The translations under genes were made by a program, and so were the position numbers. A stretch of 64,000 nucleotides of DNA from Streptomyces althioticus (GTDB taxonomy: Bacteria > Actinomycetota > Actinomycetes > Streptomycetales > Streptomycetaceae): positions 62,001-126,000 of the forward strand of contig BMSW01000013.1 of assembly GCA_014649355.1 (NCBI GenBank), given 5' to 3'. This document shows positions 10,314 through 17,415 of this stretch, one piece after another. How positions within the stretch are numbered: position 1 is the first letter of the stretch; each line of letters opens with the position of its first letter. The notes under the pieces are model-generated. The model did no database searches, was not told where the DNA came from, and worked only from the letters and a program-made list of their open reading frames with translations.

Positions 10314-11552
10314 TCAGCCCGGGTACGGCGGGAAGGCCGCCACCAGGTCGCGGACGTCCTCCCGGGCCCGTGCCGCGTCCGTACCGCCCCGCAGCACGCT
10401 CGCCAGTATCCCGGCGACCAGCGTCATCTCCCGGGTACCCATGCCCTGCGTGGTCACGGCCGCGGTGCCCAGCCGCAGCCCCCGGTCGTCGTCGTGCGGC
10501 AGCGCACAGCAGTCGAGGACCATGCCCGCCGCCGCCAGCAGGCCGCGTGCGGTGCGCCCGTCGACACCGAGCGGGGCCGGGTCGACGGTGATCAGATGGG
10601 TGTCGGTCCCCCCGGTGGTGACGGTCAGCCCCTCGGCGGCGAGCGCGGCGGCCAGCGCCCGCGCGTTGCCCACCACCTGGTGGGCGTACGCGGCGAAGGC
10701 CGGGGTGGCCGCCTCCCCGAAGGCGACCGCCTTGGCGGCGATGGTGTGCATCTGCGCCCCGCCCTGCGTGAAGGGGAACACCGCCCGGTCCACCCGCTCG
10801 GCCAGCTCGGCGCCGCACAGCAGCATTCCGCCGCGCGGCCCCCGCAGCACCTTGTGCGTGGTCGCGCAGACGACGTCCGCGTACGGCACCGGGCTGGGCG
10901 CCGCTCCCCCGGCGATCAGGCCCATGGGGTGCGCCGCGTCCGCGATCAGGTAGGCGCCCACGTCGTCGGCGACCTCGCGGAAGAAGGCGTAGTCGATGTG
11001 GCGCGGGTAGGAGATGGAGCCGCACACGATCGCCTTGGGCCGGTGGGCGCGGGCCAGGGCGCGGACCTGCTCGTGGTCGATCAGGCCGCTCTCCGCGTCC
11101 ACCCCGTAGCCGGCGAAGTCGAACCAGCGGCCGGAGAAGTTGACCGGCGAGCCATGGGTGAGGTGGCCGCCGTAGGGCAGGCCGAGCGCGAGGACGGTGT
11201 CGCCTGGGCGCAGCAGGGCGGCGTAGGCGGCGAGCACCGCCGAGGAGCCGGAGTGCGCCTGGACGTTGGCGTGTTCGGCGCCGAACAGCGCCTTGGCGCG
11301 GTCCACAGCGATCCGCTCGGCCACGTCGACGATCTCGCAGCCGCCGTGGTGCCGGTTGCCCGGGTAGCCCTCGGCGTACTTGTTGGCCAGCGGCGAGCCC
11401 AGGGCGGCCAGCACCGCGGGCGACGTGAAGTTCTCGGCGGCGATCAGCTGGAGCGTGGTCGCCTGCCGCTCGCGCTCCCCGAGCAGCACCTCGGCGAGCT
11501 CGGGGTCCTGGCGGCGCAGGACATCGGCCTCGCGCGCAGGGGTGACCGTCAT
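10314..11552 (-). CDS. glyA: Serine hydroxymethyltransferase
   Basis: A 412-residue PLP enzyme converting serine and tetrahydrofolate to glycine and methylene-THF. Visible motifs are the N-terminal LQLIAAENFTSPAVLAALGS, the YPGNRHHGG turn, and the PLP-lysine region CATTHKVLRGPRGGM, where Lys forms the Schiff base. The length is normal. The GC-rich neighbours on the same strand belong to translation and cofactor genes. Streptomycetes commonly carry more than one glyA; this copy may be the second one, which I cannot test here. Confidence 0.93.
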   Translation of the reverse strand: MTVTPAREADVLRRQDPELAEVLLGERERQATTLQLIAAENFTSPAVLAALGSPLANKYAEGYPGNRHHGGCEIVDVAERIAVDRAKALFGAEHANVQAHSGSSAVLAAYAALLRPGDTVLALGLPYGGHLTHGSPVNFSGRWFDFAGYGVDAESGLIDHEQVRALARAHRPKAIVCGSISYPRHIDYAFFREVADDVGAYLIADAAHPMGLIAGGAAPSPVPYADVVCATTHKVLRGPRGGMLLCGAELAERVDRAVFPFTQGGAQMHTIAAKAVAFGEAATPAFAAYAHQVVGNARALAAALAAEGLTVTTGGTDTHLITVDPAPLGVDGRTARGLLAAAGMVLDCCALPHDDDRGLRLGTAAVTTQGMGTREMTLVAGILASVLRGGTDAARAREDVRDLVAAFPPYPG

Positions 11553-11652
11553 GGTGGGCTCCCGGACGTCGGCACTGACGTACGACCAATGTAGGCCCGC
11601 CCGTCCCGGTACGCCCGAGTTCCCGCAACCGTCCCGGGGCGCCGCGGGGCGC

Positions 11653-12333
11653 TCAGGTCCGCGCGGGCACTCCGGTCAGCGCCGTGACCACGGGGTCCAG
11701 CGCCTGGTGTATCTCGTCGCCGATGGACCGGAAGAAGGTCAGCGGGGCGCCGTACGGGTCATGCACCTCGTCGGCCTCGGCGGTGGGCGCCAGCAGCCAG
11801 CCGCGCAGCGCGGCGGCCGCGCGGACCAGGGCGCGGGCGCGCATGACCAGGCCGTCCTCCAGCGGCGGCAGGGTGGCCGGGTCGATCGCGTTCACCAGGC
11901 GGGTGAACTCCTTCAGCGTGAAGGTGCGCAGCCCCGCCGAGTGGCCCATGGAGATGACCTGGGCGCGGTGGTCGCGGGTCGCGGTCAGCACGAGGTCGGC
12001 GCGGATGACGTGCTCGTCGAGCAGCTCCCGGCCGGTGAAGCCGGAAACGTCCGCGCCGTACTCCGCGAGGACGGTCTCCGCGTGCGCCTCCATCGGGGCA
12101 CCCTCGTGGCCCCAGGTGCCGGCGCTCTCGACGATCAGCCCGCCGCCGAGGACGCCCAGGCGCTGGTGCACGAAATGCCGGGTCAGCCGCTCGGTGATGG
12201 GCGAGCGGCACACGTTTCCGGTGCTGACGTGGAGGATCCGGAAGGTGTCGCGCGGGAGCCCTACGAAGGTGGTGGTGATCTCCGCGGGCCGTTCCCCGCT
12301 GCCTATGCCACGCCCCGCCTCAGGGGCCGTCAA
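11653..12333 (-). CDS. Low-molecular-weight phosphatase-fold protein with Ser in place of the catalytic Cys
   Basis: A 226-residue protein with the LMW protein-tyrosine phosphatase fold. The P-loop reads HVSTGNVCRSP, whereas active enzymes have VCxGNxCRSP. The nucleophilic Cys of Cx5R is therefore Ser (codon AGC), while the second Cys and the Arg are kept. The late DPYG that would supply the general acid is also present. It starts with a TTG that overlaps the TGA of the Sua5 gene (TTGA), so the two are translationally coupled. Either it is a pseudophosphatase that binds phosphoprotein, or Ser acts as nucleophile. Confidence 0.85.
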   Translation of the reverse strand: MTAPEAGRGIGSGERPAEITTTFVGLPRDTFRILHVSTGNVCRSPITERLTRHFVHQRLGVLGGGLIVESAGTWGHEGAPMEAHAETVLAEYGADVSGFTGRELLDEHVIRADLVLTATRDHRAQVISMGHSAGLRTFTLKEFTRLVNAIDPATLPPLEDGLVMRARALVRAAAALRGWLLAPTAEADEVHDPYGAPLTFFRSIGDEIHQALDPVVTALTGVPART

Positions 12334-12977
12334 TTCGCCACCTCGAGATCGGGTACCACCTTGCGCAGCTCGTCGGCCGGGAGCGCGCCCTCGCGCAGCA
12401 GAACGGGCACCGGGCGGCTGACGTCGACGATGGAGGACGGCAGGTTGCCCGGGGTGGGACCGCCGTCCAGGTACACGGAGACGGAGTCGCCGAGCATCTC
12501 CTGCGCGGCGTCGCAGTTCTCCGGCGCCGGGTGGCCGGTGAGGTTGGCGGAGGACACGGCCATCGGGCCGACCTCGGTGAGCAGCTCGATGGCGACCGGG
12601 TGCAGCGGCATGCGCACCGCGACCGTGCCGCGGGTGTCGCCGAGGTCCCACTGGAGGGACGGCTGGTGGCGGGCGACCAGCGTCAGCGCGCCCGGCCAGA
12701 AGGCGTCGACCAGCTCCCAGGCCATCTCGGAGAAGTCCGTGACCAGGCCGTGCAGGGTGTTCGGGGAGCCGATGAGGACGGGCGTGGGCATGTTGCGGCC
12801 GCGGCCCTTGGCGCGGAGCAGGTCGGCGACGGCGTCCGAGGTGAAGGCGTCGGCGCCGATGCCGTACACGGTGTCCGTCGGCAGCACCACGAGCTCGCCC
12901 CGGCGCACGGCGGACGCGGCCTCGCGCAGACCGGTCGTGCGGTCGGTCGCGTCGTTGGTGTCGTATCGCCGAGCCAT
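12330..12977 (-). CDS. L-threonylcarbamoyladenylate synthase (Sua5/YrdC/YciO)
   Basis: A 215-residue YrdC-domain enzyme that makes threonylcarbamoyl-AMP from Thr, bicarbonate and ATP for t6A modification of tRNA position 37. Signatures include GELVVLPTDTVYGIGADA at the N-terminus, the basic KGRGRNMPTPVLI loop, and AVSSANLTGHPAPENC. The start at 12977 has AGGAGG upstream; the longer open frame upstream is antisense to nothing conserved. It forms a cluster with prmC and prfA, all translation factors, and overlaps the next gene by four bases. Confidence 0.93.
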   Translation of the reverse strand: MARRYDTNDATDRTTGLREAASAVRRGELVVLPTDTVYGIGADAFTSDAVADLLRAKGRGRNMPTPVLIGSPNTLHGLVTDFSEMAWELVDAFWPGALTLVARHQPSLQWDLGDTRGTVAVRMPLHPVAIELLTEVGPMAVSSANLTGHPAPENCDAAQEMLGDSVSVYLDGGPTPGNLPSSIVDVSRPVPVLLREGALPADELRKVVPDLEVAN

Positions 12978-13033
12978 CTGGCGGGCCTCCTCGTACGGGT
13001 GCTGCTGGGGGGAAGAAGTATGCGCCGTGCCGG

Positions 13034-13879
13034 TCACGGCAGCGCCTTGCGTGCGGTGGCGAACCGCGGGCGGTTGTTCAGATCGGGGTGGTCGGCCGCG
13101 TCGGTCCAGCCGCGGTCCTCGGCGAAGATCCACGGCACCTGCCCGCCCTGGGTGTCGGCGTGCTCGACGACGACCACGCCGCCGGGGCGCAGCAGCCGGT
13201 GCGCGGTGCGCTCCAGGCCGCGGATCAGTTCGAGGCCGTCCTCGCCGGAGAACAGGGCCAGCTCGGGGTCGTAGTCGCGGGCCTCGGGGGCGACGTACTC
13301 CCACTCGGTGAGCGGGATGTACGGCGGGTTGGAGACCACCAGGTCGACCTGGCCGTCGAGGTCCGGGAAGGCCGTCAGGGCGTCCCCCTGACGCAGTTCG
13401 ACCCTGGACCCCTCCATGTTCCTGCGGGTCCACCTGAGGGCGTCCTCGGACAGCTCCACGGCGTACACACGGGACCGGGGCACCTCCTGGGCGAGCGCGA
13501 GGGCGATCGCGCCGGAGCCGGTGCACAGGTCGACGATGCACGGCTCGACCACGTCCATGGCGCGCACCGCGTCTATGGCCCAGCCGACCACCGACTCGGT
13601 CTCCGGGCGGGGCACGAAGACTCCGGGGCCCACCTGGAGCTCCAGGTAGCGGAAGTACGCCCGTCCGGTGATGTGCTGGAGCGGCTCGCGGGCCTCGCGG
13701 CGGGCGACGACCTCCCAGTACCGGGCGTCGAAGTCGGCGTCCTTGACCGTGTGCAGCTCGCCGCGCTTGACGCCGTGCACGAACGCGGCGAGCTCCTCCG
13801 CGTCGGTGCGCGGCGAGGGCACGCCCGCGTCGGCGAGCCGCTGGGTGGCCTGGGCCACCTCGGCGAGCAGCAGGTTCAC
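13034..13879 (-). CDS. prmC: Peptide chain release factor N5-glutamine methyltransferase
   Basis: A 281-residue SAM-dependent methyltransferase (HemK/PrmC) that methylates the Gln of the GGQ motif in release factors. The SAM-binding motif is VDLCTGSGAIALALA (about residues 116-130), and the substrate-binding NPPY motif is at 184-187. The GTG start with GGAGGACC upstream fits the family N-terminus. It lies directly after prfA, its substrate, as in most bacteria. Confidence 0.95.
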   Translation of the reverse strand: MNLLLAEVAQATQRLADAGVPSPRTDAEELAAFVHGVKRGELHTVKDADFDARYWEVVARREAREPLQHITGRAYFRYLELQVGPGVFVPRPETESVVGWAIDAVRAMDVVEPCIVDLCTGSGAIALALAQEVPRSRVYAVELSEDALRWTRRNMEGSRVELRQGDALTAFPDLDGQVDLVVSNPPYIPLTEWEYVAPEARDYDPELALFSGEDGLELIRGLERTAHRLLRPGGVVVVEHADTQGGQVPWIFAEDRGWTDAADHPDLNNRPRFATARKALP

Positions 13880-13905
13880 TGGTCCTCCGGACTGTCTTCG
13901 GGTGC

Positions 13906-14973
13906 TTAGGCGGCGGCGAGCTTGGCGGCCGAGTCCGCGTCGACGCAGGCCTGGATCACCGCGTCGAGGTCGCCGTCCAGGACCTGGTCCAGGTTGTACG
14001 CCTTGAAGCCGACGCGGTGGTCCGAGATGCGGTTCTCCGGATAGTTGTACGTCCGGATCTTCTCGGAGCGGTCGACGGTGCGGACCTGGCTGCGGCGGGC
14101 GTCGGCGGCCTCGCGCTCCGCCTCCTCCTGGGCCATGGCGAGGAGCCTGGAGCGCAGGATACGCAGGGCCTGCTCCTTGTTCTGCAGCTGGCTCTTCTCG
14201 TTCTGGCAGGAGGCGACGACGCCGGTCGGGAGGTGCGTGATGCGCACGGCGGAGTCGGTGGTGTTGACCGACTGTCCGCCGGGGCCCGAGGAGCGGTAGA
14301 CGTCGATGCGCAGGTCGTTGGGGTTGATCTCCACGTCGACCTCCTCGGCCTCCGGGGTCACCAGGACGCCCGCGGCGGAGGTGTGGATGCGGCCCTGCGA
14401 CTCGGTGGCCGGCACGCGCTGCACGCGGTGCACGCCGCCCTCGTACTTCAGCCGGGCCCACACGCCCTGGCCGGGCTCGGTCTGCCCGCGGGTCTTCACC
14501 GCGACCTGGACGTCCTTGTAGCCGCCCAGCTCGGACTCGGTGGCGTCGATGATCTCGGTCTTCCAGCCGACGCGCTCGGCGTAGCGCAGGTACATGCGCA
14601 GCAGGTCGCCCGCGAACAGGGCGGACTCGTCGCCGCCGGCGCCCGCCTTGATCTCGAGGATGACGTCCTTGTCGTCGCTGGGGTCGCGCGGGACCAGCAG
14701 CAGCCGCAGCTTCTCGGTGAGTTCCTCGCGCTGCTGCTCGAGGTCCTTGACCTCGGCGGCGAAGTCCGGGTCGTCGGCGGCCAGTTCGCGCGCGGCCTCG
14801 ATGTCGTCACCGGTCTGCTTCCAGGAGCGGTACGTGGCGACGATCGGGGTGAGTTCGGCGTAGCGCTTGTTCAGCTTGCGCGCGTTGGCCTGGTCGGCGT
14901 GGACCGACGGGTCGGCGAGCTTCTTCTCCAGGTCGGCGTGCTCGGCGACGAGTTCCTCGACGGCCTCGAACAT
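13906..14973 (-). CDS. prfA: Peptide chain release factor 1
   Basis: A 355-residue class I release factor that reads UAA and UAG and triggers peptidyl-tRNA hydrolysis. The stop-codon recognition tripeptide PAT is at about residues 188-190, which marks RF1 rather than RF2. The catalytic GGQ is at 232-234 in SSGPGGQSVNTTDSAVR. The ATG at 14973 gives the standard MFEAVEELV start. It is 26 bp upstream of prmC. Confidence 0.97.
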   Translation of the reverse strand: MFEAVEELVAEHADLEKKLADPSVHADQANARKLNKRYAELTPIVATYRSWKQTGDDIEAARELAADDPDFAAEVKDLEQQREELTEKLRLLLVPRDPSDDKDVILEIKAGAGGDESALFAGDLLRMYLRYAERVGWKTEIIDATESELGGYKDVQVAVKTRGQTEPGQGVWARLKYEGGVHRVQRVPATESQGRIHTSAAGVLVTPEAEEVDVEINPNDLRIDVYRSSGPGGQSVNTTDSAVRITHLPTGVVASCQNEKSQLQNKEQALRILRSRLLAMAQEEAEREAADARRSQVRTVDRSEKIRTYNYPENRISDHRVGFKAYNLDQVLDGDLDAVIQACVDADSAAKLAAA

Positions 14974-15081
14974 GGTGGGCTCCTGCTGCTGGTACGGGGG
15001 TGAAGGGCGGGCGACCAAAAACGCCGGTCCCGGCCTGCCCCCGGGCGGGGACGCGGCCGTGGACCGGCGAATCGGTGCTCG

Positions 15082-15303
15082 CTACTTCTTGGAGCCGGCA
15101 GCCTTGCCGAAGCGGGCCTCGAAGCGGGCCACACGGCCACCGGTGTCGAGGATCTTCTGCTTGCCCGTGTAGAACGGGTGGCACTCGGAGCAGACCTCGG
15201 CGCGGATGTTGCCGCCGGTGATCGTGCTGCGGGTGGTGAACGACGCGCCACAGGTGCAGCTGACCTGCGTCTCGACGTACTCGGGGTGGATGTCGCGCTT
15301 CAA
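15082..15303 (-). CDS. rpmE: Ribosomal protein L31, zinc-binding type
   Basis: A 73-residue L31 of the C+ class. The four zinc ligands come from CTC and CSEC (SCTCGASF and EVCSECHPFYTGKQK). It starts with TTG behind AGGAGACACC; the in-frame ATG further out does not match the family. Paralogous zinc-free L31 genes replace this form under zinc starvation in Streptomyces, and the zinc-binding form is known as a sigma-R target in S. coelicolor. A matching promoter is visible 106 bp upstream. Confidence 0.96.
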   Translation of the reverse strand: MKRDIHPEYVETQVSCTCGASFTTRSTITGGNIRAEVCSECHPFYTGKQKILDTGGRVARFEARFGKAAGSKK

Positions 15304-15408
15304 GGTGTCTCCTAGGTTTCGGGAGGGCGCCGGGTCGCCGCCCGCGGGATGCGGGAGCGTGAACCGGGGCCGACGTACCAGTCTGCCAGGACTGGCGCCG
15401 TCTCCCAA

Positions 15409-15434
15409 AACGGGGGTGGCCCCGGGATCATTCC
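15409..15434 (-). promoter_or_regulatory. Sigma-R-type promoter for rpmE
   Basis: On the minus strand GGAAT (15434-15430) is followed after exactly 18 bases by GTT (15411-15409), the published sigma-R consensus for thiol-oxidative stress genes. The pair lies 106 bp before the rpmE start codon. The -35 element sits in the right arm and loop of the terminator hairpin of the preceding protease gene. Confidence 0.7.
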
Positions 15435-15446
15435 CGGGGCCACCCC
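15413..15446 (-). terminator. Terminator of the secreted protease gene
   Basis: A perfect 15-bp stem (15413-15427 with 15432-15446) and a 4-base loop lies 26 bp after the stop of the minus-strand protease gene. A short T-run (GTTTTGG) follows on the minus strand. It overlaps the putative rpmE promoter. Confidence 0.8.
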
Positions 15447-15471
15447 TGCGTCCTCGCGGACGGCGTCGTGC

Positions 15472-17247
15472 TCAGCCCAGCAGGTCGTAGTTCTGGTAGC
15501 CGGTGCCCATGGAGACGCGCGTCGAGAAGAACGGCGCCGCGTTGCGGCCGGTGCCCCGGTACGCGTACAGGGTGCCGCTCGGCGTGCGGGCCAGCAGGTC
15601 CGCCTTGCCGTCGCCGCTGACGTCACCGACGGTGACGACGGCGTTGTACGTGGTGCTCTTCCACGTGGCCAGCTTGGTGCGGCCCGTGAAGGAGCCGGCG
15701 CCGGCCTTGCCCGTGCCCTTGTACAGGTACAGGTCGCCGGTGGAACGGACACGGGCCACCAGGTCCGTGCGGCCGTCACCGGTGAAGTCGCCGTGGCCGC
15801 GCAGGACGTCGAACCCGGCCCAGCCCGTGCCCGTCTTCAGACGGGCCGAGAAGGTGCCGTTGCCCTTGCCCGGGTAGGTCCACAGCACGCCAGCCGAGTC
15901 CACCATCAGCAGGTCGGGCACGTAGTCACCGGTCACGTCACCGGGGGTGACGATCTGGCGGACGGACTTCCAGCCGGTGCTGAGCCGCTTGGTGGCCCAG
16001 GAGTTGCTGGAGATCACGTAGTGCGCCCAGTACAGGGTCCCGTCCGTGGCGCGGTAGACGAGGTCCTGGTAGCCGTCACGGTCGAGGTCGGTCTGGAGGA
16101 CGACGTTGACGCCCCTCCAGTCCCCCCACTCCTCCTGGGCGGCGAACTTGGAGCTCAGCGAGTTCCGGGAGTAACCGACACCCGTGGACTTCTTGCGGGC
16201 CCACAGGTCGGCGCGGTGGTCGCCGTTGATGTCGGTGTCGTCGATGCGCGGGTAGGTGACGCCGACGTAGTTCGTCACCTTCGTGAAGACGCCGAAGGCG
16301 CCCTTCTCCACGCAGTCCTTGATGCCCCAGGAGACGACGCCCACGATCCGGTTGTTGACCACAAGCGGACCACCGGAGTCGCCGTTGCAGGCGGTGGTGG
16401 TGCCGGCGTCGCTGCCGGTGGCCGGCGCGCCCGCGCAGACCATGTGACCGCGGACATAGTCGCTGCCCCAGTAGGCGCCGCAGGTGGCGTCCGACTGGAT
16501 CGGCAGCGTCGCCGTCTTCAGGTAGTCGGAGATCTCGTTGTTGGTGGAGCTGGTGCGCCCCCACCCGTAGACCCGGGCGTTGGTTCCGGCCGCGTACGAC
16601 GCGGTGTCGCCCGCGGTCGTCATGCGCAGCGGCGTGGCCTTCACCGGCTTCGGCAGCGTGAGCAGCGCGATGTCGTTGTCGATGGTGGCCGCGTTGTACG
16701 CCGGGTTGTTCCACTGCCGCCAGACGTAGGAGACGGTGCCGCCGTGCATGTCACCGTCGGCCGAGGGCAGCTGGGTGGCGCCCGTGACGACGGCGCCGTT
16801 CAGGTACCAGTTGTAGCCCTTGACGCAGTGCGCGGCGGTGAGGATCTTCGTCGGCGCGACGACGACGCCACCGCAGAAGAAGCCCTCGTCGGTGTACGGG
16901 TCGTAGTAGTGCAGCTGCGCCATCCAGGGCGCCGCGGAGATCGTGGTGGTGGTGCCACCGATGATCTTCGCGTCGATGCCGGAGCCGGCCTTGCCGCTCG
17001 CGCTGAGCGACGCCTTCTCCTTGGCCCGGCCGGCCTCGTCCGCCGCCATCGCCTTGACGACGCGGCTGATCAGCTCGGACTGCGACGGTGACTCCATCGC
17101 CGGAGTGACGTTCGGCTCGGGCAGCCCGGGCGACGCCTGGGCCGCCGGCGCCGACAGCAGCGCCGCTCCGACGGCCGCGGCGGCACCGGCCGCGGCCACG
17201 GCGAACCGGCGTCTGCGACGGCCGGGTCCGGACATGGGTATAGCCAT
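15472..17247 (-). CDS. Secreted trypsin-like serine protease with FG-GAP/VCBS repeats
   Basis: A 591-residue exported protein. The signal peptide has an arginine-rich n-region (GRRRRRFAVAAAG), possibly Tat-dependent, and an AQA cleavage site near residue 38. The S1 peptidase domain starts at IIGGTTTTISAAPWMAQLHY. The catalytic triad is His in TAAHC, Asp in DNDIALL and Ser in GDSGGPLV. The last about 230 residues hold several FG-GAP-type repeats with calcium-loop sequences such as DINGDHRADLWAR, DRDGYQDLVYR and DVSGDGKADLLAR. These probably form a propeller that binds substrate or cell wall. A propeptide probably lies between signal and IIGG. Confidence 0.92.
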   Translation of the reverse strand: MAIPMSGPGRRRRRFAVAAAGAAAAVGAALLSAPAAQASPGLPEPNVTPAMESPSQSELISRVVKAMAADEAGRAKEKASLSASGKAGSGIDAKIIGGTTTTISAAPWMAQLHYYDPYTDEGFFCGGVVVAPTKILTAAHCVKGYNWYLNGAVVTGATQLPSADGDMHGGTVSYVWRQWNNPAYNAATIDNDIALLTLPKPVKATPLRMTTAGDTASYAAGTNARVYGWGRTSSTNNEISDYLKTATLPIQSDATCGAYWGSDYVRGHMVCAGAPATGSDAGTTTACNGDSGGPLVVNNRIVGVVSWGIKDCVEKGAFGVFTKVTNYVGVTYPRIDDTDINGDHRADLWARKKSTGVGYSRNSLSSKFAAQEEWGDWRGVNVVLQTDLDRDGYQDLVYRATDGTLYWAHYVISSNSWATKRLSTGWKSVRQIVTPGDVTGDYVPDLLMVDSAGVLWTYPGKGNGTFSARLKTGTGWAGFDVLRGHGDFTGDGRTDLVARVRSTGDLYLYKGTGKAGAGSFTGRTKLATWKSTTYNAVVTVGDVSGDGKADLLARTPSGTLYAYRGTGRNAAPFFSTRVSMGTGYQNYDLLG

Positions 17248-17345
17248 GCAATTCCCCCCTCGGGAAGCTGAGTTCGAGCGTCACACCCTGTTCAGGGACA
17301 GCTCGAAGCAGCGTGATCGTACACCTGTCCGACGACAGTTGTGTA

Positions 17346-17379
17346 CGAAAAACGGCCGTCCCGTGAAGGGACGGCCGTT
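17346..17379 (-). terminator. Intrinsic terminator of rho
   Basis: AACGGCCGTCCC (17351-17362) pairs with GGGACGGCCGTT (17368-17379) around a 5-base loop, and on the minus strand the stem is followed by TTTTTCG. It lies 37 bp after the rho stop codon and is one of the few hairpins in this window with a true U-tract. Confidence 0.85.
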
Positions 17380-17415
17380 CGCGTGCCCCCGCGGGGGCCG
17401 GAGAAGCGGGTGACG

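Noticed and set aside
8941..10953. 670-codon plus-strand frame
   Set aside because: Antisense to the transferase and glyA genes; composition is His/Arg/Asp-rich shadow.
15349..17091. 580-codon plus-strand frame
   Set aside because: Antisense to the secreted protease, which has a full catalytic triad and signal peptide.
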